A stretch of 64,000 nucleotides of DNA, from positions 198,341,325-198,405,324 of the forward strand of contig NC_133536.1 in NCBI RefSeq assembly GCF_048544455.1. Reading direction: 5' to 3'. Both the position numbers and the translations under genes were made by a program. The DNA comes from Silene latifolia (lineage: Eukaryota; Streptophyta; Magnoliopsida; Caryophyllales; Caryophyllaceae). Shown piece after piece: positions 55,877 to 64,000 of this stretch; the stretch's first letter is position 1, and each line of letters begins with the position of its first letter. Below the pieces are notes generated by a model. That model saw nothing but the letters and a program-made list of their open reading frames with translations, was not told the origin of the DNA and searched no databases.

Positions 55877-56665
55877 AGAGGGGATGAGAATAGGCAAGAG
55901 GCTGGCGAAATGGACTCAGCTAGCCGGCTCCCACATTATGGAGCAGGAGAAGACCATGGCTGAAGCTGCCCCACAGCTCGAGCGGCTAAGGCTGGAACTC
56001 GACGCGGCGAACAAGGAGGCTAAGAGGGCCAAGGCCGAGGTCAAGAGGCGTCCGTCTTTGAGAGAAAACTCAGGGGGGACGCTGAAAAGGAAGTACTTGC
56101 TGAGAGGGCCAAGGCCGAGGCTGCGGCGGCTGAAGCTGCTAAGCTGCGGGAGATGCGCGACCTCGTTCAAAAGCACGCCGACCTTTACCTTACGCAGAGG
56201 AACGAATTTAGGGACTTGTTCCAGTGCCAGGGGAAGGTGGTCCGGAACAAGGATGCTATCATCGCCCAAAGGGAGGAGGACATTGAGAGACTCCAAACCG
56301 TTCTTCTCCCTAACATGTGCGCCCAATACCGGGACCTGGCCGAAGAAGCTGCCAGGGAAGTGATTGAGGAGCTTTTCCCTCTTGATGGCTCCTTTCCGTG
56401 GGACAGATTTGACGAGCTGTTTGATGACAAGCTCGAAGCTAAGGAGGAAGCCGCGAAGGAAAAGGCCAAGGAGGAGGTAAGGGTGAAGAAGGAGGAAGAG
56501 GCGGCCGCGGAGAAGGCGGCCCTTGCTGAGGAGGCTAAGGCGGCCAAGGAGGAAGCCGAGAGGATGAAGGCAAACCGAGGCCGCTTGAGGCCGTGGGTCG
56601 CCGAGAAAGCCGAGACTCGCCGAGACAGACTTCCGGGTCGCCCATTAAGGACGATGCTTTGCTAA
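55877..56665 (+). pseudogene. Antisense extra gene of element 2, exon 3 remainder
   Basis: It continues directly from 44816 once element 3 and one TSD are disregarded: GMRIGKRLAKWTQLAGSHIM, parallel to GTRLSKKIGIWSDLAGSRI of element 1. A frameshift near 56050-56100, around a run of G, moves the coding to the frame starting MRDLVQKHADLYL. That frame contains NMCAQYRDLAEEAAREVIEE and FPWDRFDELFDDKLEAKEEA, then a long Lys/Glu/Ala coiled coil. The C-terminus differs from element 1. The split and the frameshift both disable this copy. Confidence 0.78.
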
Positions 56666-57216
56666 CGCTGCGATGGCAAGCAGCAACGAACATAGGGAGA
56701 CGGGCGGTCGTCACCAGGCTCACCCGGCGTCTCGGATAGCTTTAGCTGTTCGGGGGCCAATTATTAAGCCTTTCCTCCCTGCCATCTTTTGGCGCGTAAA
56801 TGATATGTCTGTAACCTTTTGCCTTTCTTTTGCTTGTATTTTGTACAACTTTGGTAGGTTGTGTTTTGGCTTATTCTTATGGGGACGGCCGTCGTCTGTA
56901 TTTCTTGTAACCTGTTTGAACATTTTTAATAAGAGTTCGTTTCTTTTGCCTCCGGCTTGGCCGAGGTCTTTACCCCATTTTTCTGAGTTGTCTTCTTGCG
57001 CTAATAGTTGAGCATCTTAACTGTAAACGTTTTCACTTTGCCTCTGGCTTGGCCGAGGTCTTTTCTCGTCTTCGTCTGAGTTGTCTTCTTACGTTATTAA
57101 TTGAGCGCCTCTTTTGTTTTCGCCTCGGCCTGGCCGAGGCAGTCTAGAGTGCGTATCTCAACTGCGTTTAACGTTCTCAAGGCATGTTGATCGCTTTTGC
57201 GAGTATCAGCTGTGCT
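56666..57216. other. Element 2 spacer after the antisense gene
   Basis: 3'-UTR-like DNA matching element 1 27512-27780 ('gggagacgggcggtcgtcacc..ggctcacccggcgtctcgg'). It is followed by diverged units of the 'ggcttggccgagg..' repeat. No gene is seen. Confidence 0.65.
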
Positions 57217-57630
57217 GGTAATGACTGCCGTGGCGTCTACCTCTTGGGGTGACTGCGACGGCGCCTGCTTCTTGATGATGACTGCCGTGGCGTCTACCAC
57301 TTGGAGTGACTGCTGCGACGTCTACCTCTTAGGGTGACTGCCGTAGCGTCTACTACTTGGGGTGACTGCGACGGCGCCTGCTTCTTGATGATGACTGCCG
57401 TGGCGTCTACCACTTGGAGTGACTGCTGCGACGTCTACCTCTTGGGGTGACTGCCGTAGCGTCTACTACTTGGAGTGACTGCGATGGCGCCTGCTTCTTG
57501 ATGATGACTGCCGTGGCGTCTACCACTTGGAGTGACTGTTGCGACGTCTACCTCTTGGGGTGACTGCCGTAGCGTCTACTACTTGGGGTGACTGCGACGG
57601 CGCCTGCTTCTTGATGATGACTGCCGCTCT
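57217..57630. repeat. 113-bp tandem repeat array, about 3.5 units
   Basis: The anchor GTGACTGCGACGGCGCCTGC (one copy with T for C) occurs at 57249, 57362, 57475 and 57588, an exact 113-bp period. Each unit is made of four related ~28-bp subunits ('tgactgccgtggcgtctaccacttggag'). The array lies between the antisense gene and the deleted pol, and element 1 has none at this place. Confidence 0.95.
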
Positions 57631-57842
57631 TGTCGGTGTGACAGTGTGAGCCGGTGTCTGTTTCTGATGATGACTATGGGGGGAAATGAACACTTTCATG
57701 GAAAACTTGGACGATTCTTCATTAGATATAAACATGCGTTGGGGTGCCCACAGCTGTCTTGGGCACCTCCGCCGCTATACAAAATTTTTCCTGAGATTGT
57801 CAGCGTCCTAATGGCTCATCAAAGGCGCACCCTCCATGTCTG

Positions 57843-58871
57843 TCAGCCGGTGTGTCTTGAGAGAGCGTCGGACCTGGGAATGCACTGTATCTGGAAGGAT
57901 TTCAATCTGGCGATGTCGGCTTTTATCCTTTCCAGGTATCTTACCATCCCGTCGTCTCGAGCTTCATACTCTCCTCTGATTTGGTTGGCCACCAGTAGTG
58001 AGCATGTTTTCGCCACGACGTGCTCCGCCCCGGCAGCCCTAGCTAACTCGACTCCCTTTATCACCGCCTCGTATTCGGATTCGTTGTTTGAGGCCGAGGA
58101 GGCAAATTTCAAAGCGTGCTCAAACACGTCCCCGTTTGGGCTGGTGATAAGGATGCCGACTCCTGAGCTGTTCGCCGTGGGGGACCTGCCGGTAGTTACT
58201 TCCCATACGCCGAGATGCGGTTCTTCTTGGTCGGTCGGGGTTCCTTCAACCATGCCGACGTTGGTATTCATCGGGTCGCCTTCCTGCTGCAAGGATGGGC
58301 TCTTCCCTTTCTCTGACTTCTTTGCCACTTTGAGGGATTGCATGTTGCATCCTCTGGCGGATATCTCGGTGTTGACCACCTCGTCCTTCACGTCCTTGGA
58401 GGTGAGCTTATGCGCTTCCCCCCGGTCCGAGACATACATCAGTGTCAGGGCCCGGACGGACATTACCGCATCGGCCTCGCTTAGAGTGACTCGGCCTATG
58501 AGGACGTTGTAGGCGGACGAGCCGTCGATGACCACGAACTCGGCTAGGATATTCTTAGCCGCATTCCCCTCGCCGAACATCACCGGCAGTCTTATTGACC
58601 CCAGGGGTACCAGATCGGCCCTGGAAAAGCTGTACAAGGGGTTGGTGCAAGGGCTCAAGTTATCAACCTTCAGACCGAGGTTGAGAAAGCACTCCCTGAA
58701 CATGATGTTCGTGTAGGCGCCTGTGTCAATCAGGCACCTCTTGACCAGGTGGTTGGATATGTCCAAGTGGACTGCAAGTGGGTCGCTGTGAGGGGCGATG
58801 ACTCCCTCGTAGTCCTTCTTCCCAATAGTCATGTCGGGGATGTTGGAAGCGGGGACCGCTGTTTTGGGCAC
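57843..58871 (-). pseudogene. Element 2 protease joined in frame to RNase H (RT and integrase deleted)
   Basis: One minus-strand frame of 342 codons. It starts with the protease: DYEGVIAPHSDPLAVHLDIS, RCLIDTGAYTNIMFREC, SSAYNVLIGRVTLSEAD. It runs through DPMNTNVGMVEG and then passes directly into the archaeal-type RNase H: GVWEVTTGRSPTANSSGVGI, NNESEYEAVIKGVELARAAG, LLVANQIRGEYEARDD. Compared with element 1, about 1.45 kb covering RT is missing at about 58225. About 1.27 kb covering integrase is missing at about 57855. The RNase H motif is TTGRS where element 1 has YTDGSS, so the first catalytic Asp is lost. The upstream start is arbitrary; the frame is normally entered from gag. Confidence 0.88.
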
Positions 58872-60558
58872 AAAGTTGATGGCTTGATACAGCTCGTTCA
58901 GGTGCCGTTTGTGCCCATGAGCGGACCCACCGTTCTCGTTGCCCCGATGACAACATGGATCACTCCTATCAGTTCAAAGAAGGATTTCTTATTTGAACCG
59001 CCGGCATCAGTCTTTTGACTTTTGGCAACATACTTGCCGAGGCTCCCCTTACGGATCAGTTTCTCTATGGCATTCTTCAGATGCCGGCAGTTATCAGTGA
59101 GGTGACCGGTGTGGCCGTGGTACTCACAGTACTAGCTCGTGTCACCGTCTCCCTTCGGCTTGGAGGGCCTTTCCCACTTCTGGCCCTCGCCCTTGCTCAG
59201 GGCGAAGACCTCGGCGGCAGATACAACCAGGGGGGTGTGATCATTGTACCGCCTTTGGTGGTACGTTCCCGAACTCCCCCCGGCGCCCGCCGAGCTCTGC
59301 TTTCTGGCAGATCTGTCCGACCGTGACCTATTATTGTCACGGCGTCTTTCGTCCGGGTTGTCCTCCCGGAGGCTCTTTCTCTCTGAGGGCTCGGCCTCGC
59401 TGGGGCCTACCCAGGTTTTGGGGTAGTCCTCCACTTTTATGGCTTGATCGGCCATCTTCCTGGCGGACTCCAGGTTCAGGCCGCCGCACTTGATGAGCTC
59501 ATTTTTTAGGTCCCCTCGCGGGAGGCCTTTCATCAGCGCGAAGGCCGCCAGTTCGCTGTTCAGCTCGCGGATCTGCTGAACCTTGGCGTCGAACCTCTTT
59601 ACATAGCTTCGGAGAGACTCGCCTCCCTCCTGCTTGATAGTCAGGAGGTCCGATGTCTCCACGGCCCTCCTCTTGTTGCAAGAATACTGGGCTAGGAATG
59701 CGTCCTTTAGGTCGGCGTAACAGTATACCGACCCGTCGGGTAGCCCCTTGTACCAACTTTGTGCCATCCCCTGCAGTGTTGTTGGGAAGATTCGGCACCA
59801 AACCTCGTCGGGTTGCTCCCATACCGACATGTGAGACTCGAAAGCCTCGACGTGGTCGGTTGGGTCGCCTTCCCCTTTGTATGCTATGGGTGGCAACTTC
59901 AGCTTAGTCGGGACCGGGGTATCTAGGACGTAGGCGCTGAGGGGCTGTCTGACCACGTGTCGAACGGCACGCGGCGATCGGCTCCTCACATCCCTAGTCC
60001 GGCTCCTCTCCCCGTGGCGGGAAGGGCTTCTTCTCCTGACTCTGGTGAGTCGGGCTTCTTCCCCGACTCTGGTGAGTCGGACTTCTTCTCCGACTCTGGT
60101 AAGTCGGACTTCTTCCACTTCGCTGGGGAATGCCTCGTCGGCGCTGCGGCGACGCCGTCCTCCCGTGAGTGCGGGAAGGACTCAGGTCTGCCACTAGCGC
60201 TCTGGGCTCCCCCGCGTCTTGACAGGCCGCTTCTTCCGGTGCTACGTTCAAATCTCTTGTAGTCACATTCTCGGGCCCCGGTCTCTGGGACGGGTTCCGT
60301 CGCTCTTGTCGGTGTGACAAGTGTGAGCCGTACGTACTAATATATATCCAGGAGTAGCTTCGGTTTATTTGCATCAACCACATGTCCCATGATGGTGACC
60401 TGGTTGGCAGGCAGCGGCGTATCTGGTATTATTGGCATTCCGTACTCCGGTTGAATTACCCGGCCGGTGGAGGGCTGCGCAACTCCAGAATTGTGGACGG
60501 TATCATCTTGTTGGAATTCGGTTTCGTCAGTTACGAATACCTCTTGTTGTTTCGACAT
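58872..60558 (-). pseudogene. Element 2 gag, nearly intact
   Basis: The likely start is the ATG at 60558 (MSKQQEVFVTDE). That first frame ends at 60337, and the main part (59132-60118) is open for 328 codons. It holds three in-frame VRLTRVGEE-type repeats and SRHGERSRTRDVRSRSPR. The gag core follows: LPPIAYKGEGDPTDHVEAFE, CRIFPTTLQGMAQSWYKGLP, KRFDAKVQQIRELNSELAAF, MADQAIKVEDYPKTWV. A TAG at about 59132-59134 separates it from the in-frame continuation YCEYHGHTGHLTDNCRHLKN, the normal gag C-terminal finger. Thus one stop and one or more indels near 60120-60337 are the visible defects. Confidence 0.85.
60038..60118. repeat. 27-bp in-frame repeat in element 2 gag
   Basis: Three units begin GACTCTGGTGAGTCGG(G/A)CTTC at 60038, 60065 and 60092 (the last with a TAAGTC variant). 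The period is exactly 27 bp, keeping the protein frame. Confidence 0.9.
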
Positions 60559-60655
60559 CTTCTTAGCTTTTTGGGTGGGTTTTTGTTTTTTTTTTTTTTT
60601 GTTTGGGAATGAATGTGACTAGCTTCTAGTATCTTTCCCCACAGACGGCGCCAAT

Positions 60656-61245
60656 TGTTCCGGGTGTAATTCCAGAGCAGTTATTTGTTACCACCCGTGC
60701 TTGTAGAATGACGTCTTTGGTTGAATCCTCCTTTCGGTCTCCTGAAACAGTGAACAAACCGAGGGCTCGGCTTTGGACCGAGCGAACTCACTCCGACGCT
60801 CAAGTCAGTAACTTAGAGAGATAAGTTGTTGTTACTTGGCGAAGTATGTATTGTAGAGAGATAAGGAAGATATTACCAGATGAATAGTGATTCTTAGGTT
60901 AAAATGTGGATCCTCTCCTCAATGAGGGTTGAGGAGTATTTATAGACTTTCACCTTTTGTCACGTAGTGGCCAAGTGGCCAAGTGGCTAGCAGGTGGAAA
61001 GACTGAGCTACCCTCGGCCGAGGGACCTATGGCAGGCCGGCGGACCCTGTTGACTCGCCGCCGAGGGGTCTTGGATATGAGTTCGCGGATATGTGCCCCG
61101 GCTGGCTAGTTTTCCTAGCCGAGACACAAGAGACAGGCCGACAGGCTGCGTCGGTTAGGCTGTTCAAGCCGTTGACTTGCTGTGGATATCTTTGACCTTG
61201 CTCAATACGTTGACTTGGTCAGAGGGTGCAGAATATGCCCCATCA
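60656..61245 (-). repeat. Element 2 LTR (5' LTR in element orientation)
   Basis: 590 bp. TATA box on the minus strand at about 60933-60951 (AAGTCTATAAATACTCC). The partner at 41807 has 'tatatac' at the same place, so its TATA context is altered. Confidence 0.93.
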
Positions 61246-62179
61246 TATGCAAACATTTCATTGAGATGCGGGGAGTATTAGATATTAGATTGGTCAACTA
61301 CGTTTGGGTAGATTTGTTCGATCAAAGTTTTGATAAATGCGAATTTTAATGGATTTGGAAATTAAAAATGCCTCCAAAGTCAAAAATTTTCCTTAGGAAA
61401 ACTTATGTTAATGGTCTCCCTACCAAAGGTAGTCTTCTTAAAAGTCATTTAATATCCCACCTTATTGTGTTACATACATCAGATGTATTACCTCAGATGT
61501 ATTGAAAGTAAAGATACCCGGAAAACACCCGACCTACTTGACCTGAAAATGACCGGACAAACATACGCGGAAAACACTCGAAACTCGAAACGACCCGAAC
61601 TAACTCGATAATATAACAAACCCGAAATGACTAACCCAAACCCTATTGACCTGATTGTGAGGTCTGAGTTCCATGGAAAATTTCAAGTCCTTCATTTTTT
61701 TTAGTAAGTCATTATTAAACATTATTTTCCTACTTTATAACCTGCACCGAGTCCAACTCTTTTGAAATTTAATGGCTATAAAACTTACCATCCTTATTTG
61801 AAAGGATGAAATGGATATATATGGTATCATCCTTATCCTATACCTAGTGGGCATATAATAGAAAAACCGTAATGCCCACTAGGCATAGGTAAAAAATCCA
61901 CAAAGAAAAGAATTAATTTGCAATTTCCCATAAAAACATCATTAATTCTTTCTCTTTTGGGTTTCTCATCTTATGCCTAATGAACATATAATAGATGGAT
62001 TTTTCTAACGTGTGCCCTTAGGACACACATTAATAAACCAAATAAGGAAAGATTCATAGGATATTCTCATACCACAAAAGATCAATCTACTAAATACGGA
62101 GTAGTATTTTTTTACGTTTACCTTGTCAAAAAGCCAAAATACCAAAAATCCCAAATAGGCTAAAATTTGTACGAGTTTT
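61246..62179. other. Continuation of the F-box 2 3' flank
   Basis: It starts 'tatgcaaacatttcattgagat', matching 22266 onward and 37665 onward, and contains GACCCG-type repeats at 61520-61650. A short direct repeat 'cctatacctagtgggcatataatag' / 'atgcctaatgaacatataatag' lies at about 61838-61995. No gene is seen. Confidence 0.55.
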
Positions 62180-62899
62180 ACCAAAGACGGCAAATTCTGG
62201 CTCTCAAGCTTCTTCGTTCTTGTATACTACCATTTTCAAGTATCCTTTCTCTCTTCTTCTTCCTCTCCTTTCTTGATTGGTTTTATTGCTGTATTATTTG
62301 TAGAATATTATTATAATTTTGATTTTGATTTTGATTTAACAGTAATTTTTCAATATTATTAGTGTTATTATTAGAAGAATTGAAGTAGTATTATTAGTGA
62401 TCTCTGTTTAATATTTGAATTCTACTGCTGCTAGTAGACACCCGTAGATTGCATACATCCGACCCCTGTGGGATCCCTTTAAGGCACTCGGTAATATTGT
62501 TGTAATGTTATTATCGTAGACAAGCTTAGTTCTTTAATCCTTAGCTCATCTTTCCCGCCACCCCCTTTCTCTATTACTATTCCTCTTTACCAAAAATCCC
62601 AAATTAATATGCTAAAATTTTTACAATTGGACTTTTAGTATTTTACCAAACCCGGCTTGCCTACTTTATGCTAATTGTTCTTTCCATTGGTTTTGATATA
62701 AAGATTAAAGAGGAGAGAATTAATTACTACGGAGTAAATGATAAGTTGACCAAATATTGAATATGATTGTTCAAATTGCTCATTAGTTCATTCTTAAAAT
62801 AGAAAGTACAACAATTGACTATGACAGTCAAAATAAAATAGGATAACAAATAACTGGGACCGATATTGTAAATAATTGTAATTCACCAATTTTTATTCG
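62180..62899 (+). promoter_or_regulatory. Promoter-like block P1, copy 3 (orphan), and linker
   Basis: 'ggcaaattctggctctcaagcttcttcg..accattttcaag' is followed by 'tatcctttctctcttcttcttcc', the third copy of block P1. It continues with the linker 'attagtgatctctgtttaatatttgaattctactgctgctag', shared with 34638 and 38813. Here the donor GT is changed (cttcaag|tatcc), consistent with an unused relic. Confidence 0.5.
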
Positions 62900-64000
62900 G
62901 TGGAAGTGTTTTCCTAAATAGGAAAGGAAACCATATTATAAGTAGGGGAAATTCTGACCCCTTAGCAGTCTAGCATAAAATTAGTTGTCTCAAGCTTCTT
63001 GAATAATTACCATCCTCAGACTTGAGGTATTATTATTTTTTTCTCTTTTTCTTCCTCTCCTTTCTCAAAACACAGTTTCAACGGTTAACTTTATTTGGTG
63101 TACTTAAATTCATACACAAAGTAGATAGTCAAATTAATTAAATTCTTACCCTTTCATTGATTGAATTAAAAGAGTTGTTTTGATATTTAATAAAAAAACG
63201 TGCAATTTTGAAAAAAAAAAAAAACTCCGTCAGTTCTGTTTATTTGTTTGTTTATTACATTTTGGAATTTCTCGGTCATTTGTTTACTTTTTAATTTTAG
63301 AAATGCCTTTAATGAGTCCACTTGTCATGTAATAAATTGGTCCCTCCCTCTTTCCACTATTTTTGCGCCAAAACCAAAGTCAAACAAATAAACGGATTGA
63401 GAAAGTAGCAAAGATAAAAGTTGTTCAATTTTCAAATTGGGACATCACAAACACTTGTTTAAACTTATTTAATTATAATTTAGGCACCCCCACACAAATA
63501 CTCGTATAAAATCGCCTAATACCTTACACACTTATTTGAAATTGTACAAAAATGTTCCACATTCATATCGTATTTGTAAATTCAAATTCTTTGCATATTA
63601 AAGATTTTCCGTCTACTCGATTTGTTAAAATGAAGAAAAAGCTAAACTAAAATTTTAATGGAATAAATTCTAATTAACTTCCTTATCTAAGAGAGAGTTT
63701 CCTTGTTTTAAGAAGATGCATTTTGGTAGAAAAAGCTTTGAAAACCATTATTCTCCAAATATATACTCGGTACGAGATTAGGGGTAAACAATGGTTTCCT
63801 AAAAAAAACAAGGAAATCATAATTTGAGTTAAGGAAAAGAACTTTAACTCACATTGTACTACTACTAGTAGGGGTGAAACCTTAAACCCCTTATAAATAG
63901 TTAATCTCACACAAAGAAAATACATAGGTTAATAACTTTAGATTGTTTATTCTACTCTTCTGTTTATATTCCTTTGTGATTTTTGAATTTAATAGATACC
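62900..64000 (+). promoter_or_regulatory. Promoter/5'-UTR block P2 of a third F-box cassette
   Basis: TATA-like 'ccatattataagtagggg' (62931-62948) is followed by the conserved leader. An intact donor 'cagacttgag|gtatta' (about 63027) and the matching intron lead to 'tttattctactcttctgtttatattcctttgtgat..aatttaatagat' at the window end. The end corresponds to 35916 of F-box gene 1, 86 bases before its ATG. A third F-box start codon is therefore expected just outside the window. A segment at about 63420-63930 has no counterpart in cassette 1. No coding sequence is seen inside the window. Confidence 0.6.

Larger units (their letters stand above)
41807..61245 (-). mobile_element. Element 2: Retand-like Gypsy deletion derivative with nested Athila
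   Basis: 19,439 bp including the 11,060-bp nested element 3. LTRs are 582 bp (41807-42388) and 590 bp (60656-61245). The insertion point is in 'aaagcatatgcaaac', known from the paralogous flank at about 22262. The left flank ends CATAT and the right flank continues CATATGC, with the final CA of the LTR overlapping, so the TSD is CATAT with an apparent 2-bp loss or ambiguity. The coding direction is minus (PBS TTGGCGCC next to 60656). Gag, protease and RNase H are present; RT and integrase are absent. The antisense extra gene is on the plus strand. Confidence 0.93.

Noticed and set aside
57217..57630. CRISPR or coding repeat
   Set aside because: Head-to-tail 113-bp tandem repeat with no spacers. 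The short frames across it are broken.

Overview
This is a window of plant nuclear DNA. A synaptotagmin gene with 12 coding exons and GT-AG introns, F-box/DUF295 genes, Helitrons, Tourist-like MITEs, a SINE, a LINE and Ty3/Gypsy and Ty1/Copia retrotransposons all point to a eudicot. The Retand-like Tat elements and the DUF4283-type LINE suggest Caryophyllales, perhaps Caryophyllaceae. That placement is inference from element types, not from a marker gene.

Layout. Positions 1-17.6 kb are AT-rich repeat territory. They hold a minus-strand LINE ORF1 start, a 282-bp tandem duplication with Helitron-like starts, a long TAA microsatellite, a tRNA-type SINE with target-site duplications (TSDs), and a LINE-like insertion (4880-6909) that itself contains a solo Gypsy LTR. 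They also hold an Athila-like LTR relic, a broken antisense F-box copy, Helitrons (about 9441-11089 and 11970-13319), a Tourist MITE with TTA TSDs, and a Copia 3' end with one LTR. Positions 17652-21602 encode a complete SYT4/SYT5-type synaptotagmin.

From 21.6 kb to the right edge the backbone is a tandem array. A cassette of 3' flank, orphan promoter-like block P1, promoter/5'-UTR block P2 and F-box gene repeats. It starts at the synaptotagmin stop codon and includes two intact F-box genes (36002-37153 and 39851-41038). A third cassette appears to have its start codon about 86 bp beyond the window.

Two Tat/Retand-like Gypsy elements of one family are inserted in the array, both reading on the minus strand. 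Element 1 (23686-34632, TSD TTAGT) has gag, protease, RT, RNase H and integrase, all decayed by frameshifts. Element 2 (41807-61245) is a deletion derivative that lost RT and integrase and joins protease in frame to RNase H. Both carry, on the opposite strand, an extra gene with its own CCAAT/TATA-type promoter, a Transposase_28-like domain, two small introns at conserved positions and a coiled-coil tail. Element 2's copy is split in exon 3 by element 3 (44817-55876, TSD AGAGG). Element 3 is a very young Athila-type element with nearly identical 1.75-kb LTRs; it has gag-protease and an extra ORF but no RT, RNase H or integrase.

The host genes are therefore few: one synaptotagmin, two F-box genes and one F-box pseudogene. 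Everything else is transposon-derived or unassigned.
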